A stretch of DNA of 64,000 nucleotides, taken from the NCBI RefSeq assembly GCF_018842675.1, contig NZ_JAGTWO010000004.1, forward strand, positions 1,612,001-1,676,000, written 5' to 3'. Under the pieces are notes generated by a model. That model had not been told where the DNA came from. It made no database searches and was given only the letters and a program-made list of their open reading frames with translations. A program made the position numbers and the translations under genes. Shown piece after piece: positions 9,347 through 19,232 of the stretch. The stretch comes from Candidatus Pantoea bituminis. Its GTDB lineage: Bacteria > Pseudomonadota > Gammaproteobacteria > Enterobacterales > Enterobacteriaceae. The number at the start of each line of letters is the position of its first letter. The stretch's first letter is position 1.

Positions 9347-10111
9347 TTAAGCCTGCTTTGGCTGACCATTTGATGCCGTAATGCCGCCATCAACCGGGAG
9401 ATTCACGCCGGTGATGTAGCGCGCATCATCGCTGGCGATAAATGCAATAGCGCTGGCAATATCTTCTGGCTCGCCCGCGCGTCTTAATGGAATACGATCA
9501 TAAAATTTGTTCAGTAATTCCTGATCGTCTTTCATATCTTCGGTTAAATCAGTCAACGTAAATCCGGGGCAAATAGCGTTTACGCGTACATTGTCTGCGC
9601 CGTAATCCATTGCCAGCGACCGGGTAAAGTTGGTTACTGCGCCTTTCGCCGCATTATAGACACTCATTCCCCAGTCACCGCCTAATCCTGAAACAGAGGA
9701 GATATTGACGATATTGCCTTTGGTCTTTAATAACGCCGGGACAAAATAGTGCACACAGTGGAATACGCCATCCAGATCGACTTTCATCAATTTTTTCCAG
9801 TCGTCGAGTTCAATTTCATGGATGCGACCTTGCACCACCACGCCGGCGTTGTTAACTAAAACATCAACGCGACCATATTTATCCTGTACGCTTTCCGCCA
9901 GGCTTTTTACCTGTTCAGCCTCAGAAACATCACAAGGCACCACAAGGTGATCTCCCTTGCTTAACGATGCCAGTGTGGTTTCAAGTTTATTCTCAGTGCG
10001 ACCGACTAAAACGACAGAAGCCCCTTCGTCAGCAAAACGTTTAGCGGCGGCTTCACCGATGCCGGAACCTGCGCCAGTGACCACAACGACTTTTCCTGTA
10101 AATCTGGACAT
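9347..10111 (-). CDS. Short-chain dehydrogenase/reductase (SDR family)
   Basis: Classical SDR of 254 residues. It has the nucleotide-binding TGAGSGIGEA at residues 12-21, NNAG near 88, catalytic Ser in NISSVSG, and YNAAK with the catalytic Tyr and Lys near 152-156. The C-terminus (YITGVNLPVDGG) is typical of FabG-like enzymes. Arg in VGRTENK just after the second beta strand suggests NADP(H). The substrate cannot be deduced. AGGAGGC precedes the ATG. It stands alone between two unrelated small genes and is not part of the E. coli order, so probably an acquired or lineage-specific gene. Confidence 0.88.
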   Translation of the reverse strand: MSRFTGKVVVVTGAGSGIGEAAAKRFADEGASVVLVGRTENKLETTLASLSKGDHLVVPCDVSEAEQVKSLAESVQDKYGRVDVLVNNAGVVVQGRIHEIELDDWKKLMKVDLDGVFHCVHYFVPALLKTKGNIVNISSVSGLGGDWGMSVYNAAKGAVTNFTRSLAMDYGADNVRVNAICPGFTLTDLTEDMKDDQELLNKFYDRIPLRRAGEPEDIASAIAFIASDDARYITGVNLPVDGGITASNGQPKQA

Positions 10112-10396
10112 GTTGCCTCCTTACTGATGGCGTTACTTTTGGCGTTAAACATACGAGGATCAAGCCTGGCATTCATGCCGTGGAGTTCAAGCGAAGCAGA
10201 AAATGTAGCCGTAACATTTTGTGTTTGAATACTCAGCCTGTTCGCTATAAAGCTGATGAGCTGCAGAAATAGGCTTTTTATAACAGCGCTAAACGTCAGC
10301 GATTGAATCCACCACAGAGAAAATAAATTCCATTAATGATCAATCGACTACCTCAAAATCTTAGCGTCTCGCTTGATCATATCAATCGATTGCGAT
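10112..10396. other. Spacer between the SDR gene and the SOS pair
   Basis: No gene seen. It holds the divergent promoters. Near the right end, GATCAATCGA (about 10338) and ATCAATCGATTG (about 10381) repeat ATCAATCGA, the second containing the palindrome CAATCGATTG, just before the LexA box. Confidence 0.4.
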
Positions 10397-10416
10397 TACT
10401 GTGTTTATATACAGCT
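10397..10416 (+). promoter_or_regulatory. LexA (SOS) box
   Basis: The core CTGTGTTTATATACAG fits the LexA consensus CTG-N10-CAG with the usual AT-rich alternating centre, and is preceded by TA as in strong boxes. It lies about 20 bases before the start of the 80-residue protein gene, in the promoter, so the pair downstream should be damage-inducible. Confidence 0.85.
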
Positions 10417-10434
10417 AAATTGTGAGGGATAATG

Positions 10435-10674
10435 ATGAGCAGAAGAGACGACATTGAGTCAGCGTTTCGGGCAGCCATTGAGATAGATGCGCGTGGACGA
10501 CAGATTGTGACAACTGATGAGTTTTGCCGACAGCTTGCAAAGCGCAACCATAGCTGGAGCCACGGTGAGTGCAACAAATGGATTGAGTATTATCAAAGTG
10601 GTTTTAAAGATCTCACGCCTTATGAAAACGTCCACCGTATATTTGCGCTGCGTAATATGGCTTACGTGAGGTGA
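10435..10674 (+). CDS. SOS-controlled small protein upstream of a UmuD'-like gene
   Basis: About 79 residues; family not named with certainty. The protein is charged and helical (RRDDIESAFRAAIEIDARGRQ, TTDEFCRQLAKRNHSWSHGE), with the look of a small winged-helix or helical adaptor, and ends FALRNMAYVR. ATG 10435 is preferred to 10432 because GAGGG lies six bases before it. It is the first gene of a two-gene operon behind a LexA box; the next start follows its stop by three bases. From memory, similar short proteins recur beside UmuD-like genes in related bacteria; this was not checked. Confidence 0.8.
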   Translation: MSRRDDIESAFRAAIEIDARGRQIVTTDEFCRQLAKRNHSWSHGECNKWIEYYQSGFKDLTPYENVHRIFALRNMAYVR

Positions 10675-10677
10675 TCG

Positions 10678-10998
10678 ATGGCATTCGAATCACCGGCACA
10701 GGATTATATCGAGAGTCGCCTTAATCTTAATGCTTTGTTTATTCCGCATCCTGAAAATACCTTCAGAGTCGATACCTGTAATGGTTTTGTGTTGATAGAT
10801 CGTGCCGCGGCTCTCCGCGCAGGTGACATGATCGCTTTCCAATATGATGGTCATTCGATGCTGGGAAAAATAGATCACGACAGGATCACGCCTGTTGAAG
10901 GCGAAGCCATCCAGGGCGAGGCGCTTGAAGCTGTAATTGTTCTGGGAAAAATGTGTTGCGAAGTGCTGAAGGTGTTTGAGCCAGATGTGCCGATTTAG
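10678..10998 (+). CDS. UmuD'-like protein lacking the protease dyad
   Basis: 106 residues resembling the LexA/UmuD S24 domain. SPAQDYIESRLNLNALFIPHP lines up with SPAADYVEQRIDLNQLLIQHP of UmuD, and AGDMIAF with the DGDLLIV strand. It begins just after where UmuD is cut (Cys24-Gly25), so it is like ready-made UmuD'. The GDSM motif with the catalytic Ser is replaced by CNGFV, and no counterpart of the catalytic Lys is seen, so self-cleavage is unlikely. No umuC follows. It is translated three bases after its upstream partner and sits under the same LexA box. It may bind a polymerase or compete with UmuD; this is inference. Confidence 0.78.
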   Translation: MAFESPAQDYIESRLNLNALFIPHPENTFRVDTCNGFVLIDRAAALRAGDMIAFQYDGHSMLGKIDHDRITPVEGEAIQGEALEAVIVLGKMCCEVLKVFEPDVPI

Positions 10999-11115
10999 CG
11001 GTAAATAAAGTCATCAGCATCATGTCCTACGGATGCGCATTCATGTCCATAAATGGTCTCGACATGGCTGTGACAGATTGAGATGCTCTGTTGAAAATAA
11101 ACAGGGGAATTTTAC

Positions 11116-11328
11116 ATGCTTGAACTGCGACCTAACTGCGAACATTGTGATATCGACTTACCAGCCGAATCGCGTGAAGCGCTGATCTGCTCGTTTGAAT
11201 GCACTTTCTGCACGACCTGCGCTGAGCAACACTTGCAGCATATCTGTCCGAACTGTGGCGGCGAACTGGTGCGGCGCCCGATCCGACCCGCTGAAAAGTT
11301 AATAAAATATCCTGCAAAAACGCGGTAA
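11116..11328 (+). CDS. DUF1272 zinc-binding protein
   Basis: 70 residues with four CxxC or CxC-type pairs: NCEHC (8-11), SFECTFCTTC (about 29-35) and ICPNC (about 46-49), typical of DUF1272 proteins, which begin MLELRPNCE and contain CPNCGGELVRRP. A small metal-binding protein of unknown role, probably zinc. ATG 11116 follows AGGGGAA. Single gene in the accessory block. Confidence 0.88.
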   Translation: MLELRPNCEHCDIDLPAESREALICSFECTFCTTCAEQHLQHICPNCGGELVRRPIRPAEKLIKYPAKTR

Positions 11329-11548
11329 TGAAAACAGGCTGATTTAGAAAGATGTGAGTGATAGTTAATATCATTCAACCTGTTTGGCCGGTATTGTTTG
11401 GCAGGTATTGTGCCGATAAAATTCTGTTGTCCCTAAAAGCCGAACACCTTTGATGAGTGCCGGAGATAAGCGCCGGAAGGGGCATCACACAAAAGCTGCT
11501 GTCTCGAGTGATGATCTCTATTTGGCAAAGCGCTTAACCGAAATGCGC

Positions 11549-12282
11549 TTAACGCGGTTTATGTGCAGCCAGCAGAAACAGCATGGGACGCTCTCGCTCT
11601 TCAGCTAAAGCAGGATTAATCGCAATCTGCTCATCAGTCGGGCCCCATTCATTAAGATGATCAATGATGAAACCGTGGGCAATCAACGCGTTGATCCAGC
11701 TTGAAAGCTTACGATGCTGCTTTTTCACCCCTTCAGCAAACCAATGACTAAAACGTTCACCTTCTTGCTGATAATGGTTCACAGGCCAGGATTTTGCTTG
11801 CTGCGCATCCTGTATCCAGCCTTGCTGATGAGGCGCTGTATAAATGGGATGTTCGCAGGAAAACAGCAGTTTTCCACCCGGTTTCAAGGCTGTAAAAAGC
11901 ATGGAAAACAGCCCATCAATATTTTCCAGATAATGCAGCGCCAGTGAACTGTAAGCCAGATCGTAATGTGCAGCGGGAAGTTGCAATGTTTCCAAATCGA
12001 CACGCTGATAAACGATGCGTTCGGCATCGCCCAATGAGTGAGCCTTCTCCAACATTTTTTCTGAAACATCCAATCCCAACACGCACGCTGCGCCTTGTTC
12101 AATCGCATAACGGCAAAACCAGCCGTAGCCGCAACCCAAATCAACCACCTTTTTATCGTGTAGCGTTGGAAGCAGTGCACGCAACGCGGGCCATTCTGGT
12201 GCGCCATCCAAACCCTTTACTGATCGATCCAGCGTGGCGTAACCGGAAAAAACTGTGGATCGTCATAAATATTTTGGCTCAT
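11549..12282 (-). CDS. Class I SAM-dependent methyltransferase (one-base frameshift near start)
   Basis: Small-molecule type methyltransferase. Motif I is VDLGCGYGWFCRYA, followed by LGLDVSEKML and the post-motif LKPGGKLLFSCEHP. The start is ATG 12282 (MSQNIYDDPQFF) after AGGAGTGTT. The frame breaks at an A run at 12247-12252 (T on the sense strand); one more T gives FFSGYATLDRS and joins the main frame at GLDGAPEW, total 244 residues. The N-terminal part is characteristic of this family, so the frameshift is probably a sequence error. Substrate unknown. Confidence 0.85.
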
Positions 12283-12416
12283 TGAACACTCCTTTTTTGC
12301 AGAACAAAGAAGTGTAGGGCGATCAACGCTGGGTTAACAGGGCTGACATTGAGCGCGATCGCAGCGTCTATAATTTTAATTATCTGCATTTCACGTTTTC
12401 AGCCCAGGGTTAAACG

Positions 12417-13064
12417 ATGAATTATCAATATCTGAACGGTGAGAACTGGCAAAAGATTTGGATCGTGGGTGACTTGCACGGATGCCGTAGCCAACTCGAT
12501 ACCTTATTACAGGCACATGACTTCGATAAGCAGCAAGATTTGTTGATTTCTGTGGGTGATTTGATTGATCGCGGCCCTGACAGCTTAGGCTGCTTAGCGC
12601 TACTTGAAGAGCCGTGGTTCCGTTGTGTGCGGGGAAATCATGAAGAAATGGCGCTTAATGCGTTACAGGGTCACGAATCGCAGTTGTGGGAGATGAATGG
12701 CGGCGGATGGTTTTGGCAGTTAAAAGGCGCAGAAGTGATTACTGCGCGACATGCCCTTAATCGATTAAAAGAGATACCGCTGATACTGCATCTGCAGCTT
12801 GAAGAGCAGATTGTGGTGATTGCGCATGCCGATTATCCAGCGGAACATTATGCCTGGGAGCAGGCGGTAAACTGGCATGACGTGGTGTGGAGCCGCAGGC
12901 GTATTGACGGGTTGCAGCAGGGAAGGCGCGACACAATACCGGGTGCAGATGCCTTTTACTTTGGACATACACCGCTCCAGCACCGGCTCGACGTAGATAA
13001 TCTTCACTACATCGACACTGGCGCGGTGTTTGGTAACCATCTTACGTTGGTACAGGTGCAGTAA
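12417..13064 (+). CDS. pphA: Serine/threonine protein phosphatase PphA
   Basis: PPP-family metallophosphatase of 215 residues. All signature motifs are present: GDLHGC (18-23), GDLIDRGPDS, RGNHEEM, a HADYP segment, and GHTP with the final IDTGAVFG. It uses two metal ions, commonly Mn. In E. coli PphA responds to misfolded protein and acts on phosphoprotein signalling. Convergent with rsmF, the stops being three bases apart. Confidence 0.93.
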   Translation: MNYQYLNGENWQKIWIVGDLHGCRSQLDTLLQAHDFDKQQDLLISVGDLIDRGPDSLGCLALLEEPWFRCVRGNHEEMALNALQGHESQLWEMNGGGWFWQLKGAEVITARHALNRLKEIPLILHLQLEEQIVVIAHADYPAEHYAWEQAVNWHDVVWSRRRIDGLQQGRRDTIPGADAFYFGHTPLQHRLDVDNLHYIDTGAVFGNHLTLVQVQ

Positions 13065-13067
13065 TAA

Positions 13068-14501
13068 TCAGCGGAACAGCCGTCCATCACGTACCAATTC
13101 TCGTGGGTAACTATTTTTGATGCGGCTACCCACTTTCTTGGCTAAACCCAGTGGTTGCTGCTGATAGGTGACAATCATTTCATCTCGCGTGGGCGCGACT
13201 TCAGGATAGACATCGCGACCGTGATACCACTCTTCCGCTTCGGCTGCGCTGAGCTCGAAAGTCTGATTTTCGTCTGGCTGCGCCAGCGCAATCACAGCTT
13301 CATGTTGCCAGCGATACCCTTTGGCGAATGTCTCAGCCAGCTTCAGACCAATGCGTGAAAAGCGTACTTTGCCAAGCATGGGCGTAACGTGAGTGGGGAA
13401 AAGCCAGATTTCTTTGTCGCGTTGCCAAAGCGTCAGCGATGCGTCCCACGTCAAAGAGACCGCTGCGGCAGCCTGAACGATCTCGCTTTCCAGCTTACGG
13501 CTGACATGTGAAAAAGGCAGTTTACCGACTTTATAGGTTGGTTCAGGCATCGGCTCAACAGAAGCCAGCTTGCGCAGACGCGCCACAAAAAAGCCTTCGC
13601 TGTCGAATAAGTGTGGGAAGACGTGCAGATAGCCTTCTACCGTCGCGGCCTGAGCTGCGCCCGCGAAAAGATCGTTAAGTGGCGTGATTTCAACGGCATC
13701 AGGATAGCGTTCCAGCAGCCAGGCAATGACCTGCTGATTTTCAATCTGATTTAGCGTACAGGTGGAGTAGACCAACGTGCCACCCGGCTTTAAGGCATGG
13801 AAAGCGCTATCGATCAAATCGCGTTGCGTTGCAGCAATCTCAGCGGTGCTCTCTAACGACCAGTTCTTCATTGCATCGGCATCTTTACGAATGACGCCTT
13901 CACCCGAACAGGGCGCATCAAGCAAAATAGCATCGAACATTTCAGGCAACGCAGGTCCGAAAACGCGGGCATCGAAATGCGTCAATGCTGTATTACTCAC
14001 GCCACAACGGCTGATATTAGCGTGCAAGACTTTTACACGACTGGATGAGAATTCATTAGCGAGGATCACGCCGTGATTATTCATTCGCGCTGCGATTTGA
14101 GTTGTTTTTGATCCCGGGGCAGCGGCCATGTCCATGACTGTTTCCGCATTGCTGACGGCATCAAACAGCGCTGTCACGGGCAACATCGAGCTGGCTTCCT
14201 GAATGTAGAACAGGCCACTCAGATGTTCTGCCACGCTGCCTAAGGGCAAACTTTCATCTTCTCGCGTAATCCAGAATCCTTCATCGCACCAGGGAACCGG
14301 CGTTAATTGCCAGTCATAATGGGCGGTTTGGGCCAAGAAATCAGCGACGCTGATCTTCAACGTATTAATGCGAATGCTGCGACGAAGCGGTTGCTGACAA
14401 ATGGCAACAAATGCCTCGAACGCGGCTTCGTCCGGCAGGTTTTGGCGCATTAAGGTGAGAAAATCGGCGGGTAAAAGCGAAGAAGAGTCCGACACAGGCA
14501 A
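13068..14501 (-). CDS. rsmF: 16S rRNA (cytosine(1407)-C5)-methyltransferase RsmF
   Basis: Methylates C1407 of 16S rRNA in the 30S subunit. About 477 residues (E. coli 479), with the Nop2/Sun domain: [10 protein letters not shown] binds [13 protein letters not shown] holds the first catalytic Cys and VYSTCTLN the second; a PUA-like C-terminal region ends [14 protein letters not shown]. There is no ATG at the start; TTG 14501 or GTG 14495 must be used, and the choice is open. It lies downstream of letB (yebT) on the same strand but behind a terminator-like hairpin. Confidence 0.94.
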   Translation of the reverse strand: MPVSDSSSLLPADFLTLMRQNLPDEAAFEAFVAICQQPLRRSIRINTLKISVADFLAQTAHYDWQLTPVPWCDEGFWITREDESLPLGSVAEHLSGLFYIQEASSMLPVTALFDAVSNAETVMDMAAAPGSKTTQIAARMNNHGVILANEFSSSRVKVLHANISRCGVSNTALTHFDARVFGPALPEMFDAILLDAPCSGEGVIRKDADAMKNWSLESTAEIAATQRDLIDSAFHALKPGGTLVYSTCTLNQIENQQVIAWLLERYPDAVEITPLNDLFAGAAQAATVEGYLHVFPHLFDSEGFFVARLRKLASVEPMPEPTYKVGKLPFSHVSRKLESEIVQAAAAVSLTWDASLTLWQRDKEIWLFPTHVTPMLGKVRFSRIGLKLAETFAKGYRWQHEAVIALAQPDENQTFELSAAEAEEWYHGRDVYPEVAPTRDEMIVTYQQQPLGLAKKVGSRIKNSYPRELVRDGRLFR

Positions 14502-14544
14502 TATCCAATAGAAGCAAAGGCGGGAAGTGTATCACGCAGAAATG

Positions 14545-14570
14545 AAACGGGCAGCCAGGCTGCCCGTTTT
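14545..14570 (-). terminator. Terminator-like hairpin after yebT
   Basis: On the minus strand ACGGGCAGCC-TGG-type stem-loop (ACGGGCAGCCTGGCTGCCCGT) followed by TTCATTT. It sits directly after the yebT stop. The T tract is imperfect, so read-through into rsmF is possible. Confidence 0.65.
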
Positions 14571-14572
14571 GC

Positions 14573-17218
14573 TTACGGTTGATTGGGATCCGGTATCGCT
14601 GTGCCCCAGTTGCGCCACGCTTTCGGCGCTTCATCCTGCAACAGGAAGTGTTTATTCGCCGTGGCCTGCGGAGCCAGCGGCACCGTTGGCGGCGTGGCAA
14701 ACTGAATGCCGCCGCGAATAAACTGCTGGAACGTCCCCGTTTTCACCACGCCACCGACCAGGCCGAAGTCGAGGTTATAGCCGGAAGCCAGCCAAAACAC
14801 GGAGTTGTTGCGCACCAGATGTTGATATTTCTTGCTGATGCGCAGAGCGATTTGTACGCGATCGGCCATGTTGCCCAGCGATGTACCGGTCACGGTACCC
14901 ACTTCTACGCCACGGAACAGCACGGGAGTCCCCAGCGACAACGAGCCCGCTTCAGACGCATCGACATAGATATTCAGACCGTTGAGGTAACGCGAATCGG
15001 TGATGGTGCTTTCCTGCAGCTCGAAAATACGTGCGGCATTGCCTTTGCCGGGATCAACGTTAACGTAGGGCTGCAACAAGGTTTCCAGATGATTCACGCC
15101 GGTAGCGGAGATCTCTGGAGATACCACCGAGAAGCGGCTACCGTTGCGCGCAAAATCCTGAACGTATTCAGGATAGAGCACCGCTTTTGCAACAACCTGA
15201 TTGTTGTCTTTACTCAGCGACAGCGATTCAACCTGTCCTACATTAATGCCAAGATAACGAATAGGCATGCCAGCAGACAATTTGCTGCCATCATAGGTGT
15301 GCAGGGTAATTTGGCTACCCACCGCACGCGCCGCCGTTTCGGAAGGATAAAGCACGCGTTTAGCGCCTTTATTTGAAACTGCACCACTCATATTATCGAA
15401 ACTGATCGCACCTTTAAGGGCACGATTAAGTGGCGATGCCTGCACGGTCAACCCGCTGCCGTTGAGCTGGACGCGCGCGCCTCCTTCAGCCCAAAATACG
15501 CTTTCATTGGTCAGCAGCTTGCGATATTCAGGCTGGATGTGTACCGCGATTTCAAAAGCATTTGCCCGCGGTGTCACTTTAGTTATTTCACCCACCTGAT
15601 ATTTACGGTAAAGCACCACAGAACCTGCCTGAACGTCCGGCAAGCTGTTCGCCGTTAGCATTAATGTGGTAGACGGGCCATCGCCTGTAATGCCTTCGGC
15701 TGCTTTATCTGCATCAGCAAATAGCGGGTAGGTTGCTTTCACATTACCTTGCTTGCCTGGGTCTAAACGGATGCCACCGTCAACCCACTCACGGGCGCTG
15801 GCACCGATCACTTGCATACCGTCCAAACCAAATTTCACATCAAGACGACTGTTAACGATAAATTTACTGTCGCCATGTACCAACTGGCGATATTCAGGAT
15901 TAACGGCAACCACAAAATTAACGCCATTCTCATCCAGACTTCGCGACATCACTTGCCCAATCTGCATGCCGTGCAGCATCAACGGTTGACCGGCGTCGAC
16001 ACCGTAACTTTCTGGTGCGCTTAATTTAACGGTAAGCACGTTCGGTTTTTGCAACAGCGATTCGTTTGCTGGCAGCACGGCAAAATGCTGTTGTGGTTGG
16101 CCTTTACCGGGAATCAGTTCAAACGTATTGCCGGTTAACAAGCTGCTAAGGCTGGTGTCGGTCAGACTAATTTTGGGACTGCGCATTTCAATACGCGTTT
16201 CGCTACGCATCAGGCCGACTACCGAAGGATCAATCGTTAATTCGCCGGTGACTTTACCGCCATCTTTCAGATTCAGCTTGGTGAGCGTGCCTACTTCAAG
16301 TCCTTGGTACATCAGCGGCGTGCTGCCCGCTTTTAGATTGTTGCCATTTGGCAGATCTAACGAGACGGAAACGCCACGCTGGCTTTGCGCTAAATCGGGA
16401 TAGAGCTGATAGTTTTGATCGGCTTTGGCGGTTTCAGCACCGTCGGGTGAATCAAACGCAATAGCGCCATTAACCAGCGCTGCCAGGCTCTCAAGCTTCA
16501 CTTTCGCGCCACTTAAACTGATATCAGCATTGACGCCAGAGACATTCCAGAAACGGCTGGTGGTTTTCACCAAATTATTGAAACGACGATCAATCAGGAC
16601 ATCAATGCTGACGCCATCGGTATCATTATTGATGCTGTAGTCGTAGACCCGTCCTACAGGAATTTTGCGGTAGTAGACCAGCGATCCTGTACTCAGCGCG
16701 CCTAAATCCGGTGCATGCAAATGGATCAATAACTCGCCAGTATTAACCCGGTATTTAGGCTGAGTGTCCAGTGCAGTGAAATTTTCGCTGGCTTTGCCTT
16801 TGCCTGGCATCATGCCTATGTAGTTCCCCCCAACCAGCGCATCTAATCCAGACACCCCCGCCAGCGAAGCTTTCGGCGTGACCAACCAAAATTGCGTATC
16901 TTCACGCAGTGCATCGCGCATATCGCTTTTGATGCTGGCCTTGATCTGAATACTGCGATAGTCATCACTCAGATTGATGCCCTGCACGGTGCCCACTTCA
17001 ACGCCTTGATAACGTATTGGCGTGCGTCCCGGCACGATGCCATCCGCCGTCTGGAAGTTAATTGTGATAGTGGTGCCGCGCTCTTGATAATTTGTCCACA
17101 GCAGCCAGCCCGCAATCAACATTGCGATAATCGGCAGCAACCAAAAAGGCGAAATTTTACGCTTGTTGCGCAGCGTGGCGTTAGTCGGTGTAGTCGGCGT
17201 TTCCTGTTGCATGTGCAT
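14573..17218 (-). CDS. yebT: MCE-domain lipid-transport tunnel protein LetB (YebT)
   Basis: Inner-membrane anchored periplasmic protein of 881 residues (E. coli 877). One membrane helix ([17 protein letters not shown], about 25-42) precedes a chain of MCE domains, seven in the E. coli protein, which stack into a tunnel spanning the periplasm for phospholipid exchange. The repeats show as recurring [18 protein letters not shown] segments (residues about 65, 290, 420, 650 and 765). ATG 17218 or 17212 could be the start; both overlap the end of yebS by more than 30 bases, showing tight coupling with its partner LetA. Confidence 0.96.
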   Translation of the reverse strand: MHMQQETPTTPTNATLRNKRKISPFWLLPIIAMLIAGWLLWTNYQERGTTITINFQTADGIVPGRTPIRYQGVEVGTVQGINLSDDYRSIQIKASIKSDMRDALREDTQFWLVTPKASLAGVSGLDALVGGNYIGMMPGKGKASENFTALDTQPKYRVNTGELLIHLHAPDLGALSTGSLVYYRKIPVGRVYDYSINNDTDGVSIDVLIDRRFNNLVKTTSRFWNVSGVNADISLSGAKVKLESLAALVNGAIAFDSPDGAETAKADQNYQLYPDLAQSQRGVSVSLDLPNGNNLKAGSTPLMYQGLEVGTLTKLNLKDGGKVTGELTIDPSVVGLMRSETRIEMRSPKISLTDTSLSSLLTGNTFELIPGKGQPQQHFAVLPANESLLQKPNVLTVKLSAPESYGVDAGQPLMLHGMQIGQVMSRSLDENGVNFVVAVNPEYRQLVHGDSKFIVNSRLDVKFGLDGMQVIGASAREWVDGGIRLDPGKQGNVKATYPLFADADKAAEGITGDGPSTTLMLTANSLPDVQAGSVVLYRKYQVGEITKVTPRANAFEIAVHIQPEYRKLLTNESVFWAEGGARVQLNGSGLTVQASPLNRALKGAISFDNMSGAVSNKGAKRVLYPSETAARAVGSQITLHTYDGSKLSAGMPIRYLGINVGQVESLSLSKDNNQVVAKAVLYPEYVQDFARNGSRFSVVSPEISATGVNHLETLLQPYVNVDPGKGNAARIFELQESTITDSRYLNGLNIYVDASEAGSLSLGTPVLFRGVEVGTVTGTSLGNMADRVQIALRISKKYQHLVRNNSVFWLASGYNLDFGLVGGVVKTGTFQQFIRGGIQFATPPTVPLAPQATANKHFLLQDEAPKAWRNWGTAIPDPNQP

Positions 17219-18424
17219 CCCAGAGCAGGCGGCTGTCTAGCCACTCAACAGACATAATGGTCAGGATCACGGCGGCGCCAAAATATAAAGCGGCCGGTCC
17301 CATGGTAAAAGCCAGCAGTTGATCGCGATTGACCAACGACATGGTTAATGAAATGACAAAGAGATCCAGCATTGACCAGCGTCCAACCCAAGTCACTACA
17401 CGCAGCAAGCGAACGCGCGTTTTCAGGCCTTGTTCACACCGGAAATGAATGCTGAGTAGCAGCGTTAACATCACCAATACTTTGGTAAAAGGCACCAAAA
17501 TACTGGCAATGAAAACGATGGCGGCGACCGGAATATTGCCGGAGCCTAATGATAAAATACCGGAGAAAATGGTGTCTTCACGCCGCGAACCGTTGAGATA
17601 GACCACTGAAATGGGCAGTAAATTGGCGGGAATGAGCAGCACAATGGATGAAATCAGCGCAGCCCAGGATTTTTGCAGGCTGTGACGGCGGCGAAAATCC
17701 AGCGGGGTATGACAGCGTGGACAGCGTCCGCGTGCATCGGGGACACCGGTATTGTGGCAATTCAGGCAAACCTGAAGTTTATCACGCGCGGCGTTGCCTG
17801 GTTTCTGCGGATAAAAGTGGTCCCATAATTGCTCAATATTAAGGTGAATCAGCGTTATTAAGCTTAAAAGCGTCAACGCAATATAGGCCGCTAAGCCATA
17901 GCCCAACTCCAGCGTCGCATAATCCTGAACTTTGATAGAGGCAACGGCAATGCCAATCAAATAGATATCCAGCATTACCCACTCTTTGAGCTTTTCAAGC
18001 ATCAATAAAACGGGGCGCAGATTCATGCCAAGTTTGTGACCGATACCGAGATAGCAAATACCCGCAACGAGCGTGACAGGCGCGCCAATAGTACAGAACG
18101 CCACCATAGAAGCCGTTAACACATCACCTTGTTGCGTCATCTGCACCACGCCTTCCAGCAGGTTGGCATTGATGCGCATGCCGAGCAGGCGAATATCAAC
18201 CAGCGGCAGGCTAAAAGCGAAAGGCATCAGCACAATCATGGTGGCAGCCATCGCCATTAATCGGGTTATGGACCAGTCGTGCCCGCTCATAATTTGCGCA
18301 TTGCAGCGAGGGCAATATGCAGACTGGTGCGATTTCACATCCGGTAAGGAAAAAGGGTATCGCATTGCGGGCAACGCTGATAACGTGCGTGAGGCAATGT
18401 CTGGCTGATAGCGTGAATTTTCAT
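17181..18424 (-). CDS. yebS: LetA (YebS) inner-membrane partner of LetB (one-base frameshift near start)
   Basis: PqiA-family membrane protein. Two cytoplasmic zinc-ribbon pairs (CPQCDTLF plus YCPRC; later CLNCHNT plus CPRC) alternate with eight or so membrane helices. The start is ATG 18424 ([10 protein letters not shown]). The frame breaks at an A run at 18350-18354 (T on the sense strand): as read the protein stops after LFPYRM, and with one more T it continues [18 protein letters not shown], giving 414 residues. Functions with LetB in lipid transport. Likely a sequence error. Confidence 0.93.
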
Positions 18425-18635
18425 AGGGTGATGCAAGTTTCGCTCATCGTGTGTGACACAAATCGGTCGTTAAGACGTTGCCGGTGTGCTGGTTTCGGGC
18501 ATCACGCTTCGATCCACAGAATGCTAAGGTTATAGCAACTAACGCTATGATTCACCTTGTCGCTCTGGATATTTAGTGCTTATTTTTAACGAGCGAACCT
18601 AAACTCGCTCAGTTGTCATTGGTAATGGTTAAATA

Positions 18636-19136
18636 ATGAACAAAACTGCCTTTTACGCCGATTTGAATCGCGATATGCGCGCCTTGCTGGCCGGAGAAAC
18701 GGCCTTTCTTGCCGCGATGGGTAATTTTAGCGCGCTGTTGTATGAACGTCTCGATGGCGTGAACTGGGCAGGTTTCTACCTGCTAACGGAAGCTGACACC
18801 TTAGTGTTGGGGCCGTTTCAGGGCAAGATTGCCTGTGTACGAATCCCTGTAGGCAAAGGGGTTTGTGGAACTGCACTGGCTGAAGACAAAGTGCAACGCG
18901 TTGATGATGTGCATGCATTCCCAGGTCATATCGCCTGTGATGCTGCAAGCAACGCGGAAATTGTGATTCCTCTGAAAGTGAATGGCACTCTGGTTGGTGT
19001 CCTTGATATCGACAGTGTTGAATACAATCGCTTTGATAGCGATGACGAAGCGGGGTTAGTCACCCTTACTGATGGGCTTTGCGAAGTGCTTGCGGGCAGC
19101 GACTTAGAAAAATATCTGCAGCTGACGCGCAGCTAA
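18636..19136 (+). CDS. msrC: Free methionine-(R)-sulfoxide reductase
   Basis: GAF-domain enzyme of 166 residues reducing free Met-R-sulfoxide. The three conserved catalytic Cys of the family are present at 67, 77 and 101 in KIACVRIPVGKGVCGTA and HIACDAAS. The tryptophan-containing GVNWAGFYL and DIDS segments complete the active site. It stands divergent from yebS and upstream of proQ, the order of E. coli (yebR). Confidence 0.95.
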   Translation: MNKTAFYADLNRDMRALLAGETAFLAAMGNFSALLYERLDGVNWAGFYLLTEADTLVLGPFQGKIACVRIPVGKGVCGTALAEDKVQRVDDVHAFPGHIACDAASNAEIVIPLKVNGTLVGVLDIDSVEYNRFDSDDEAGLVTLTDGLCEVLAGSDLEKYLQLTRS

Positions 19137-19232
19137 TCGACTGGATCACATGGCATTTAGCGATGTTGTCATTATAATGTCGCCTGTTCATGCCTGCTCT
19201 GGTCGGCAAACCCGTTGTAATCAGGAAATTTC

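Noticed and set aside
14579..15376. 265-codon ORF antisense to yebT
   Set aside because: Shadow of the repeated coding sequence of yebT; no start signals or known family.
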